From the NCBI GenBank assembly GCA_004154925.1, contig QJNS01000007.1, positions 558,001 to 622,000 on the forward strand: DNA of 64,000 nucleotides, in the 5' to 3' direction. This document shows, one piece after another, positions 23,520 through 35,399 of the stretch. The notes beneath the pieces were generated by a model. The model was not told the origin of the DNA. It saw only the letters and a program-made list of their open reading frames with translations, and made no database searches. This DNA comes from Monosporascus cannonballus (taxonomy: Eukaryota; Ascomycota; Sordariomycetes; Xylariales). The first letter of the stretch is position 1, and each line of letters opens with the position of its first letter. Position numbers and translations under genes: made by a program.

Positions 23520-25271
23520 CGTTATAAACACTCGTAATTAAAAAGTGTATGGAAAATAAAATGGAAGTTGAATTAACGAAATAACAAAGATTATTAAAAT
23601 TTAAAATGTGATTTAGCTAGTTCATATATTGAAAAGATAAAAGTGTGAAATTATATAATGTGGAAGTCACAACAGGTTTAGCTTTTTCAAATATGCACTT
23701 TGTAAACGCTAGTTTCAACGATTTACGCAAACGTTTTCATAATATATATTTAATAATGTAAAACTATTTTACAGCATATTTTAATATTCTTCAGAAATGT
23801 ATAATATTAAAGAGAGTAATAACTTAATGTTTGTTAAACTACACCAGTTTTGTAAAAGTTGGTTTTTATTTCAACTTTTTAAATACCGTTTAAAACTTTA
23901 ATTTTCAGATTATATAAATGTACAACTTTTATAAGTATACCTTTTAATTATGGCAATAAACACTTTAAAAGAATTCATAATTTACAATTTATATTTATAT
24001 TACATCCATTCGTTCGTTATGTATATTTTAAATAAGTTTGCTTCTTTAGTGTTATTTATTACAGTTTGTTTTAGTGTTAACGTAAAATAAAAACTAATTA
24101 TTTTATTTGTAATGGATTTTGAACTTCTTTTGAAAAACTTAAAAGTTTTATTATTTTTCAATATATTAGAAATTTTAAGCATAAAGAGTTTCTATTATAA
24201 TAAAGTAATTTAAAATCACTACGGCAAAGATAAGATCTTTTTTCTATAATATTAAAAAACATGCAGTTTTATGCGACTTAAAACTTTTTAATTATATTTT
24301 CCGCAGTGCTATTTATATAATAGATGAATGTTATAAAATTTGTTATTTTACCGCTATTATAAACAACATTACAAAATGTTAAACTAAAACCAACACTATT
24401 TATTATTAAAAACGACTATTAAATATAAATATTATAACCACTTCCATATATTGCAAATATTACTAATATATATCCAAATCCAATTTTTTAACTAATCGGT
24501 AAAGTAATAAGGTAAATTAAACGTCAAAATCTGTTGTACTGCAACGAAATAATAATTCGTAGTTAAACCAAACCTTAAATGTTGTAAATGTAATTATTAA
24601 TTATTTAGGAATAATTTAAGACCTTTTTACTTCTTTTCACATGTTAATCGGACGGAGAGCTAATAGCAAAAATTAATATATATAATATTGAATAATTAAG
24701 CGTCTTGAAATGATTCTTTTTAGCAATAAAGGCAATTAATGGAAAGATCTACACTATTTACAAAAAAGAATAAAAGTTGATAAAAGATGTAAATTAATTT
24801 CAATTTAAATTTAAATTAAAAATATAATCTCATTATATAAAATTTAATTATACAATGGATTCTTCTTGTTCAATATATAGGTTAATGTTTGCAATTGCAA
24901 TAGCGCAATAATAATTTATAAAGTTAAAATAAAATATGTATTTGAATTTTGCAAATATCTATGTAAAATCAAATTAATACCGAATTATTAACAAGATTCT
25001 TTTTTAATAAATGTTTACTAATACGAAAAGATTTTTAAAAGTACGAGTTTGTATTAACATAGGTTTAATTTATACAAAGTTGTATAAAGCGCCCTATTAA
25101 TAAATTAACCTAGGCAATGTTAAACTTTACGCAGTAAACCTTTAGGATAAACTTTCATTGCACATAAAGAACATTGTAGGCCTTCGCTAGTTTTACCGGC
25201 AGGAACATATAATATTAGTGAATAAAAAGTTAAAAACTTTAATTTTAATTTTTTTTGCGGCTTTTCAAATT

Positions 25272-25346
25272 AGAATTAATTATATCAGAATCAATGTTAT
25301 CAGAATTAATGGTATTAGAAATAATCATATTGGAATAAATTACATA
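25272..25346. repeat. 15-bp minisatellite, five copies
   Basis: Units begin at 25272, 25287, 25302, 25317 and 25332, consensus AGAATTAATNNTATC with drift toward the right end. The period is a multiple of three and one frame reads R-I-N-x-I repeats, but there is no gene context. Confidence 0.8.
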
Positions 25347-27479
25347 GTACATCGTAGAAGTCTGCAAACTTAATATAGTGAAATGGTTTAAAGCAATCTT
25401 TATCAAAAGTATTTTATTTATGGTAAGTACATTAGTATAATGTAATAAAAAAACGACGATATGTGTACTTATTTACAAAGACTAGTTTTAAAAAAATTAA
25501 TATGAGCAGGTATTTTTCAAATATATTTTATAAAACACATAGTAATAAATTTTACTAAGGCTTATGATGACTAATAAAGAAATTATTCAAAGTATTTTTG
25601 ATAACATTAACAAAAGGAAATAATAAAAGATATAACAAGTTAAGAGTTGAACTTAAATATATGTATGTATTAAAAATACTTCAATTTTGAAATTTTAATA
25701 ATAAATAGTTTTTCCCAATTTTTAATCTCAGAAAATAGAAAATAGTGTTAAGAAAGGAATAAAATATTTGGAAAAATGACCAGATATTATAAACAGTATA
25801 AATATAAAATAGCACTTCATAATTTTTAAAGAAAAGTGGTCTAGTTTTAAAAAACATATAACACTGAAATATACAAACAACAATAGATATTAAGAAACGA
25901 GTATATAAAATTTTATTATTTTCAATATTTAATTGACATTCTAATAACAAATAAAAGAAATAAAGAAAAGAAAGAAACGTTTTATATTTGCCCATAAATA
26001 TACTATCGCTAAATAAAGAAATAAATTTAAATTATTTAATTGAATTGTACTAACCGTTTTACGTATACCTAAAAAATATACCGCGTTAAGAACAGTGGAA
26101 TATTAAAATTTAAAATTCGGATTTTAATGTAAAAGTACTTGTTTATTATCTATTAAATAAAAACAATCACAATTAATCTATTTGAATAGGTATATACGTG
26201 ATTGAAAATATGAAGCAATTATTGTCGATTTACCACTAATTTTATGTTGCTATTATCCATTTTAAATATTATGATTTACCGATAAAAACACCTTGCAGAA
26301 AATACATATGTACGAAAATGATAAAAATAATTCAAATCTTGTAGTTTTAAAAATTACTTTGAAGTAGTTATATTAGATAAGATAAAATTATATAGTTTAA
26401 GTATATTATAATCAATCGTTGTGTAATATAATGTAAATTATAAAACTTTTAGTAGCTAATTTTTGTTCGTATATGAATAACCTTAAGCTAGATTTTAAAA
26501 TAACAAAGAATAATATATATTAAAATAATTAGAAAAAGTTATATACATCGCAATTCGCATTAGCTTCTCCAATTACTACTTTTCGCTCTCCTTATATCCT
26601 TTTGAACTTTAAATTCCAGCAGTTTTAAGACCGTTATTCTTTCCACTTTCTACTTCAATAATAGCTTTTTTGTAACTGTTATAATATTCGGTATAAGATT
26701 TTTTAAAAAATTAATTGCCGTTATTATAATTAAGAATATGTACAGAGAACATTAAAAATTTAATTCAACGGTTATAACAGAATTAAAGAAATATAAATAT
26801 TGATAGTTTTGATTTTTTCAAAGATTTATAAATATATATGTTAAATATAAAACTTTTACGTAAAATTATAAACGCCAACAAGTTATTTACATAATGTATT
26901 ATGAATTCGACGGTATATTATCTTAATATATTATGACTTATAATCCTGTAGAAATAATTAATATTAGCGAGAATTCGCAAAGTATTTTATATCTGCTTTG
27001 GATTTACTATTAACGATTACCGCGTAAAGTTCAACAGGTTTTAAGTTATATTATTTATCTGTGCAGAACTCGATTTACGGTTTATTAAAGCGGAATTTTG
27101 TTAAAACCTCTATATTAGCCGTATTCAAAAAAAGGTTTATATAATTTAAGCATAAAACTGGCATCAGCTATAGAAATATTAATTAGTTACCACATTCGAA
27201 TAATATTTAGCGCAATATCAATCTTCGAAATTAGATTACTATGCTATTATAAATACGTTTTTTATTTCACGTTATTTTATACCTGTTGCAATTTGTTATA
27301 TTAATGTTGAAAAATTAGTGTAACGGTATTCTAAACTAAAGATGTTATTCCTATTTTTATTTTTATGTATTATAAAGTGAAAACACTATATGTAACTTAA
27401 ATTATATAATTTAATAAAAGACAATAGGAAAGCTACGATGTATTATAAATAAAGTATTGAATTGGAAATAGGGCTAATC

Positions 27480-27710
27480 TAGGTGTATGAAATACAGAAC
27501 ATCTTGATCAGGGCTTGAGAGTGGAAATTGTCTGGCGTCCCTCTGCTATGGAAAACTGCATACAAAAGTTAACAGGTCAGCATTTTATAGACCGCCGCCG
27601 ACCCACTTGGAAATGCTAGAACCTTCGACAACAAACATCGTTGATGTCTAATAGCTAGCTATCACCTTGCAGCCTAGCAACTCAACACCAACCCCACTTT
27701 AGTATACATT
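27480..27710. other. Island 3: short normal-composition segment
   Basis: Roughly 230 bp of balanced composition within AT-rich DNA. On the minus strand it has CCAAGTGGGTC (27598-27608) followed 17 bases later by TATAAAA, a promoter-like arrangement, but no gene follows. It shares AAGTGGGTC with island 1. Confidence 0.45.
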
Positions 27711-28013
27711 AATTTAATAGTTACAATATTTACTAAATTAAAGCATCAGTGCAGCACTCGTTATAACGTTTAAAATATTATCGTAATTTTAAAAAGTTTT
27801 ACCTTTGTAAAATTTGTAAAAAGAATCTTTAATTTTTAACATTCTATTTCGTAAAAACCTAACGCGATTAATACTAGTTTAATAAATCACTATTTTGATA
27901 TTTGATAAAGTCAACTATAAGCTTTAAATTAAGCTCTTTTTTTCTTTATGTTAAAACCTTTATACTTAGGTTTATAAGAATGTAAAAAGGTTTTATCATC
28001 TACTATTTATCGA

Positions 28014-28385
28014 TATAACGGCTGGGGGGTTTAACCAACTATTAAACCTTAGTCGCACGGGTTTATGTTGGCAAAAGTATCATAAGAATCAAAGCAATGG
28101 ATACAGTAATCGTATTACGTTTCGTAATACCAAAAGTGCCTTGGGTAACGATATTATATTGCAAACTGAAATTATGTAAACTATGAAAATAATAAGCATA
28201 TATATTTTGATAAGTTAATAAAATCTTTACTAAATATCGATATCGTTATAAATCCAATATTATTAGATTCGGTTGGTTTTATATGGATTTACTTGGGTCT
28301 TGACGCTAAAAGAGATCTAAATTATGTAATCTTTTTGTGTAGGTCCGACTGTTTTTATGGCCCGATTTTAGGTTAGGTCGTAATA
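28014..28385 (-). repeat. 3' LTR of element F (L10)
   Basis: Starts TATAACGGCT and ends GTCGTAATA (from GTCGTAACA). It carries the 19-bp palindrome GTATTACGTTTCGTAATAC at 28112-28130. Left flank ATCGA. Confidence 0.92.
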
Positions 28386-31300
28386 CGATCTTTTTTTCCT
28401 AAGATCTTTACCTTTAAAGATTTTCTTCATGGTAAATTATTATCCTTTATCATAGTAAGTTATGTTATTAATCGTAAACCTTGTAATCGTTCTAATTAAA
28501 AAGAAAGCCTAGATTTTTTAGTTACTTATATTATTAAATTTCGGCTTAAAATTATGCCGTATATATTTTATTTCCAAAATAGTATTAAATATTAAATAAT
28601 TGAAAGAATTTGTCGTTATAACGAATATATTATGAACTATCGTTACTGTAATAATTTTAACGTCCTAATCGATTTTTTGCGTCGTATTAAAAAGGAAAGA
28701 AATTGTTTAAATTCCGAAAAAACTATTATTAAAAAGACATTTTACGTTTTTAGCAAGAATTAAAAGAGGATTTGGCACGTAAAAAACGTAATATTAATAA
28801 AACCATTAATTACCTTTTTCGTTTTCGTCGTTAAAGGAAATTTTTTACGTTAAAAAAATTAAAATTATTAATTACGGTCTTTAATTAATAAATAAATTAA
28901 ATAAGCAGGAACGCGCGAGAACGGAGGTTCCTCCTTTTATATCGTTTATTAATTTTTTTAATTAATTTATTCCCAAAAATCTTAACTAACGGGCTTTCTT
29001 TGGTAATTCTGTCGCCGCTAGTAAAAACTCTTTAATAGGCGCTAGGCGCCAATAAAAATTTTGGCGGGTTCCCAGGTATTTTCGAAATTTGGGTACTTTT
29101 TCCACTTAATTAAATACAGGGTAAATCGGTTTTATTTTCGTATATCGAAACTTTTTTTACTTCATATACTTATTTGTTTTTTATTTCCATATCATGTAAT
29201 ACCGTATACATCTTAAAAATATCTGTTATTAATTTAAATAAAAAAACATAAACAATTATTTAGAATTTAACATTTAATCGAAATTCTAATTAATAATTCT
29301 TTTTTAAAATTTCTTAGCCATTTTATATAAACCGATATACTTAAAATCGAATTTTTTGTTAGGTCGTTTTATTTAAATATTTTTAATAACAAAAAAACCA
29401 TTTTCCTTTTTTTAAAAGTTAATTCTTTTAATTTTTTTAATTATAATACTTATTTATTTAATTCTGTACGAATTCCAATTTTACTTTTATTTCTTAATAT
29501 AATTATCGTGATTATTTTAACGTAAAAATTACTTTAATATTAACTGGATTATCGTTACGTATTTTTTTGCAAACTTTTGGAATAAAACCAAAATTTATAT
29601 TTATTAATATTATATTATTATTTTTATAATAAGTAATATAATAAGTCCATTATACAATTAATACTTTCTTAACCCAGTTATTTTATATGTAATTAATATA
29701 ATATCGTAAATAAAGTTTTAAAGTTTAATTCGTTAATTTTATTTATTTATTTATTTAAGGTTTAAATACGTAAAAATAATTTATAATTTAGGCCGATTTA
29801 TATTATAACACTATGTCAAAACTTAAATATAAATTTTAATCGTTTATTTAAAATAATTTTTAATAATAATCCGTATGTATTAACAATATATTTAAAACAA
29901 CATATGCAATTCTTTCGGCATATATATCCTTTTAATATAATAAAAAATAAAGAAACTTCGTAAATCGATCGACGATTACGAAACTATTATCGTAATATAT
30001 TTTTATAACTAAATTTTTTAATATAAGAAATTTATTAATAAAATCAAATATAATTAAATATTATGGGTATTTTATAATTAGTAATAACTGTAATTTTCCG
30101 TATGGTTTATGTCGTCGAGCTTTTACTTTAGGGCAAGTATTATATTGCCGTATAATTTTTTATACCGTTAACTTTATATTAAAAAAGGAACATATACGTT
30201 AAAGCCGTTCTAAGGCTTTATGCATCTTTAGATATTTATATAGCTAATATTTATATATTTTTTATACTAAATTCTTTTAGTATTTTTCGGAAATTTATAT
30301 CTTATTTAATTTTTAATTTTCCAGAAAGCTATTATTATATTATTAAAACTTTTAATATATATCAAAAGGTATTACCCGTATTATCGTAACCTATTATAAA
30401 CGTAAATATCCTTTTATAATAATATCGAAAATTATATAATTAACTTTAACTAATTTCTTTTTAAGGGTTAATCGCTTACTCAAAGTATTTGTTTTGCCAT
30501 TTTCTAATTTTTTCTTATAAATAATAACGAAATTAAAATTTATTAATTTTTCCACATAACGAAATTATCGTTTTGTAAATTTCTTAATCGTAATAAATCG
30601 GGTAAAATTTTAATAATCCGTATAAAATTTAACTTAATAAAAATTTTTCTTTAAGAAATACTTATATTTTCGAAATATTATAATAATAATTATAAATTTT
30701 TTATTTAAAATGCCGTAATTAAACTTAGTTCTTTTTAATTTGAACGAAAAAAATCTAATAAGGTATAATTTATTTTAATTATTTCGCTATCCAATTATAA
30801 CGTTTAACGTATAATCTAAAATATCGATTTCTAGTTTAACGGGGTTATTTAAATTTTATATAATTAATATTAATTTGCTAGTAATTATATTTTTAGTATA
30901 TTAAAATTCTTTTTTTTATTTTACGTATTTATTAAAAATTTTTATTTTTTTTGTAAAATTCGTTAAAAATATAATTATTTTGCTAAAATTTCGAATAAAT
31001 TTCCTATAGTAATTGGCGAGTCTAAGAAATATCTATACTTTTCTAACTATTATTAACGTTTATTATTTTGTAATTACAGCAATTTTCTTAGGGTTTATCG
31101 TAATATGTTTTAGGATAATAATATATTCCAAATACTTTATTTTTTACTACTAAAATTAATTTTTTTCCACGTTAATAAATAACCTTACGTTTTATAAAGC
31201 TTAAAAAAGTTTATAAGCGTATTTTGTATATATTTTTTCCGTTTTTGAAAAAATGAGAATATCGTCGAGATACCAAATAACGAAAATATCAAAGTATTTT

Positions 31301-34300
31301 CGTAATACGTAATTAATTATTCGTTAAAAGGTAATTAGTACGTTCGTAAGTCCTATTGGTATTACTAAGTATTTAAATAATCCGTATTTCGTTTTAAAGC
31401 CTGTTTTTTATTCGTATTTTCTTTTTAATTTTAATAAGGTTATATCCATTTTTAAATGAGAAAATTATAAACCATTTGGTTCCGTAAAACCGGTCCTTTA
31501 TGTCTGTAATTAAGGATAATAATATTCGATTTTTAATAATAATATCGTTTAATTATTAATAATTAATTATAAATCGTAATTTTCCATTTTTTAAATACGA
31601 AAAATATAAGATATTTTACTAGTAATTTCGAAAATCGAATCTATTTCTTTTGCAACCGATCTTTTAGGTGTTCTTTAAAAGTACGTCATTTGTTTCCGCT
31701 GAAATTGTACATAGGGTAAAATTTCGTTAAAAATTTCTTTAATAATTATTTTATAATTTTATTTATTATATTTTAATAATTTCATATTAAGTTTTTTGTT
31801 AAAACATTACTTATATTTGTGGTATTATAGTAATATGTTAATTAGATCTGTTAATTTCTAAGGTTGGTATTGTTTTAAATTGTTATTTAGTTACTTTAGT
31901 TTTGCTTTGATGGTAATAACGAGACGTCGTATTTTTTTAATACTTATTTTTTTTGTATTTTATTTTTTTGGGCAATAAGGTTTTTATCGTGTTTTTATGC
32001 TTGGATTTGTTGCTATTATCAATTAAGCGTTAAAATCTTAATTTTTTTTATTTATTAATAGGATATAAGGTAAATTTTATTTAGCCAATGCCGTTCTTAA
32101 TTAAAATTCCGTATTAACGTATTTATGGCAATCTTAAAATTATATCGTAATTCTCAAATAAAACAATATCGAAATTAATTATTTAATATTATCCTTAAAT
32201 TAAAATCTCGAGTTAATTAATTTTGCGTATAATTTTGTTGTTATCGTAAACGAATTCCTAACCTTTGGCATTTATCGTTATATAAGGTTTTAATTTGTAT
32301 TTCCATAGCAGTTTAAGCTTATTAATTATATTTAATATAATATAATTTTCGCCTAAAGTTCCGTAATCCATTATTACGGTATACTAATACGTTTTAATTC
32401 GTATATTTAAAATAATAAAATTACTAACGTTTGTTATTATCGTATTTAAAACCTTTTTAAAAAGTCTTTTTTAGCTTTTCTCCATTTCGTTACTTTGCTG
32501 TTTTTTTATAAGTAATCTTTTTCTTTTAATTTCTATTGGAATTTATCGAACATTATTTATATTTTTTTCGTTTAATGCGTTAAGTTGCTATATTTATTAT
32601 TGTTACCGGCCCACTGTTTTTTCGAATTATATTAATTATTTTTAATTTTATTATAGGTTTTTTCCGTGTTAAGTACATTATTTTCTGATATTTACGTTTA
32701 TATTTTATTATACGTCGTCCTGATTATCGTTTTGAAGATTTCTTATATATTAGCGGATTTCTTCCCTAATAACTTTCTTTTCATAAGGATTTATAATAAA
32801 TACTAATTAAAAATAAAAATTTATAATAGTTTTTTAATAATCTTTTCTTATTATATATTAAATTAATTTTTTTCCGTTTAACAATTATCTTATTTATAAT
32901 AAGAAAAAGGGTTTTCCTATAAGCAATGTTTTTTAGGCCAGCTTTTTGTTTCGTCCAGTTATTAAATATCTTTTAGGGCTATAGATCGAAAATGTCAATA
33001 TTATTATTTATTATTTTTATTATTTCCAGTACGGTTTGGAAAATCGAATCTTTATAATATATGCGGGTAATTTGTTTACGGATATATTATTTTTATTTTT
33101 CGTAACCAAGATATTCTCGTTATTGACAATATATGGCGTACATTTTGCCGTATGGATTAACAGCTCCGGGATAAATCTTTTCTATTTCATTCTGGTATTT
33201 ACGTAATTATTTTTGTAAAACTTTTTATTATATTCGTAATATTTGTTAAGTTACTTTTTTGGCTTTTCGCATTTTTCGTCAAGTCTTTTGTTCCGATAAT
33301 CTTTATTAAACCCTTTATTATGGGGGACCTGATATATATTTAAGTTGAATTATGTTAATGGGTTTATTTTTGTTTTTTTAATATTTTTTAAATTATTTTT
33401 CGGGTATAGGTTTTCAATCGTTTTAACGGAGTTTTTTAGGTACCTTATACTATATTACCTTATGTCTTATTTTGTTATAATTATAATATTTAATTTGATT
33501 CCAATCTTTTTTATAAATAACTTTTAATTTTATATATCTTGGTTTTATGCCGTAAAAAATATAATTATGTTAAGGAACGTTAATATGGGCCATATATCGG
33601 GGTTTACTATTATTTTTTTCTTAATGCTTTTAATACGTTATGTATATTATCGATCGTTAATCTTAATTATTATAACGATATAATCTAATAAGTTATTAGG
33701 CTAATTAAATTTAAAATATGTTTTTTTATATTTTTTTAGGCCGTTTAAAAATTTAATTATTGATACTTTTTGTTTTTAATTTAACTTAGCTGTTAACTGA
33801 ATTAACGTACTGCCGTAATTAGATACCAATTCCCTTTAGCGTAATTACTGGATTTATATTTCGGCTTTTGTTTTTTTCGTTTATTATTCCGAAAATATTT
33901 TGTTAATATTTATTCGAATTATTCGTAATTATTATAAATTCGTATTACTTTTGGGTTTTGTTTGTCGATTAACAAAATAACATATTCCTTTATAATGGGT
34001 TCGAATTAAATGGCCGTATTTCCGATAAATCGTCCGATTACGAATTTTATTCTTATAATGGGCGTAATAAATCGAATAAGGAAATACTTGAAATATACTT
34101 GGTATTAAGTTAAGAATAATTATAACTTAATGGAAGTTCCGTCGAAAAGTTCTAATTTAAAAAGATTAAAAATTTTTCTTAATTTCTTGGTAAAATTTAG
34201 CTAAATAATCTGGTTTATTCGAAAGGGCTTTCCGGTTTCGGCGGCTTTTCGGTTTCGGCGGCTTTTTTTTGCTTTAAATTTCTTATAAGCTGCTTAAATG

Positions 34301-34541
34301 GAAATCGTAAAACCGTTATTGTTTTTCTTAAACTGAAAAATGCGTTTACTTATAGTATCCAAACGTCAAAGAACTTTTTTGCGTATAAAATAAGGTTTTT
34401 CCTTTTCCTTTTTGGATTTAATTTTAATACCCGGATAATTAAGGACTTAGTAAACAAGTTAGTCGGGTAATTTATTGGTAAATATAATATTAGCAATATT
34501 GCTTAGAATTTAACAGTATTACTAAATAAAAATTTCTAACA
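28386..34541 (-). pseudogene. Gag-Pol relic of element F
   Basis: Chromodomain at 29045-29116 is the best preserved in the window: Y-L-I-K-W-K-K-Y-P then F-E-N-T-W-E-P-A, both Trp intact. RT motif Y-L-D-D-I is intact at 31258-31272. The zinc knuckle at about 33466-33502 has its Cys as Tyr and keeps His. The gag N-terminus near 34,300-34,430 matches E. Stops are scattered, so no functional polyprotein remains. Useful as the alignment reference for B, C, D and I. Confidence 0.88.
28462..29055 (+). pseudogene. Antisense Zn2Cys6/coiled-coil frame of element F
   Basis: Plus-strand relic antisense to Pol, from a possible ATG at 28462 to a TAA at 29053-29055 that overlaps chromodomain codons. Codons 28560-28649 read Y-I-F-Y, six residues, Y, eight residues, Y-N-E-Y, six residues, C. 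This is exactly the C-x2-C-x6-C-x8-C-x2-C-x6-C spacing of a fungal Zn2Cys6 cluster, with five of six TGT/TGC turned to TAT. A charged, Lys/Arg/Glu-rich coil follows, with one frame change near 28750. The C-terminal R-R-Q ends just before the stop. Confidence 0.62.
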
Positions 34542-34913
34542 TATAACGGCTAAAAGGTTTAATTAATTATTAAACCTTAATCGTACGGGTTTATATTAAT
34601 AAAAATATCGTAAGAATTTAAATAATAAATATAATAATCGTATTACGTTTCGTAATACCAAAAGTATTTTAAGTAACGATATTATATTGCAAACTAAAGT
34701 TATTTAAATTATGGAAATAATAAACGTATATATTTTCATAGGCTAATTTAATCTTTATTAGATCTCGATATCGTCATAGATTTAATACCATTGGATTCGG
34801 TTGGTTCTGTATAAATTTATTTAGATTTTAACGCCAAGAGAGATCCAAATTACGTGACCCTTTTGTGTGGGTCCGACCGTCTCTGTGGCCCGATCTTGGG
34901 TTGGGTCGCAACA
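34542..34913 (-). repeat. 5' LTR of element F (L11)
   Basis: Starts TATAACGGCT and ends GGGTCGCAACA, followed by TSD ATCGA. It holds ATTACGTGAC at 34849-34858 and CCGACCG at 34873-34879, and the palindrome at 34640-34658. Confidence 0.93.
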
Positions 34914-35122
34914 ATCGAAGACCGAAATACATAATAAATATATAAATTTATAGTATTTTTCATACAACCTGTTACAACCTTGTCCACTATAACAGCTCCA
35001 GACGTATATACAGCTGTAAGCACTAGGGTGATTGCTATAATTGCGATCATTCCACCGATCTTTTGCCCTAGTAGCGCAGCGGTATAAGGCGCAGCCGTTA
35101 TAACACTGCTCTGTTTAGATTT
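34914..35122 (-). pseudogene. Gene-like fragment with one hydrophobic segment, cut by element F
   Basis: A minus-strand frame is open from 35122 to the edge of element F (about 69 codons). It encodes a short polar stretch, then I-G-G-M-I-A-I-I-A-I-T-L-V-L, a probable membrane span, then D-K-V-V-T-G-C. Composition at 34965-35115 is much less AT-rich than its surroundings and codons look conserved, suggesting a real gene remnant. After F's other end (below 28009) the frame soon stops. No family recognised. An ATG at 35050 is internal. Confidence 0.35.
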
Positions 35123-35168
35123 TATTTAAAAAAATATTAGTGTATATTTTTTTAAGGCAGTGTAAATA

Positions 35169-35389
35169 TGAGAGCAAAATTTAAATCCTGTAAAAACAGA
35201 GTTAATTCATCAATTTTAAAATATGTTTACAAAGTTATAACAAATTTTTATAAGGTGAATTTAACCGGTAAAAATTTTATATTTTATATTAAATATGATT
35301 TCAATAAATCAATAATTAATTAATTCCAGGATTTAAAATAGCATAATTTTAGCGCTTAACCTATTTATATTCATTAAATTTTGTTCTCA
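35169..35389. mobile_element. Candidate MITE or foldback element
   Basis: TGAGAGCAAAATTTAA at 35169-35184 is inverted at 35374-35389 with one mismatch (a transition). An inner copy CAGGATTTAAA at 35327-35337 also pairs with the left arm. The 221-bp body is non-coding and AT-rich. No clear target duplication, so the call is tentative. Confidence 0.4.
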
Positions 35390-35399
35390 CGATTTTATT

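Larger units (their letters stand above)
23525..28008. other. AT-rich intergenic region between elements E and F
   Basis: About 4.5 kb with no recognisable gene. TG and CA words are common, so it is less RIP-like than the elements. It contains a 15-bp minisatellite (25272-25346) and a short normal-composition island (about 27480-27710). Open stretches at 24000-24182 and 25681-25995 (minus) are Phe/Tyr/Ile/Lys-rich products of AT composition. Confidence 0.55.
28014..34913 (-). mobile_element. Element F: complete Ty3/Gypsy chromovirus, reverse orientation
   Basis: 6900 bp with LTRs 28014-28385 (3') and 34542-34913 (5'), both 372 bp and of the same U3 class. Perfect 5-bp duplications ATCGA lie at 28009-28013 and 34914-34918. 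It contains gag, pol with chromodomain and the antisense frame on the plus strand. RIP-mutated, but several motifs survive. Confidence 0.94.

Noticed and set aside
25681..25995. 104-codon Phe/Tyr/Leu-rich minus-strand frame
   Set aside because: Amino-acid content follows AT richness; no start context, homology or neighbours that support a gene.
35055..35112. A-box match TAGCGCAGCGG with paired GCGC D-stem, tRNA-Ile-like
   Set aside because: No matching anticodon stem or T-arm, and the opposite strand is an open coding-like frame.
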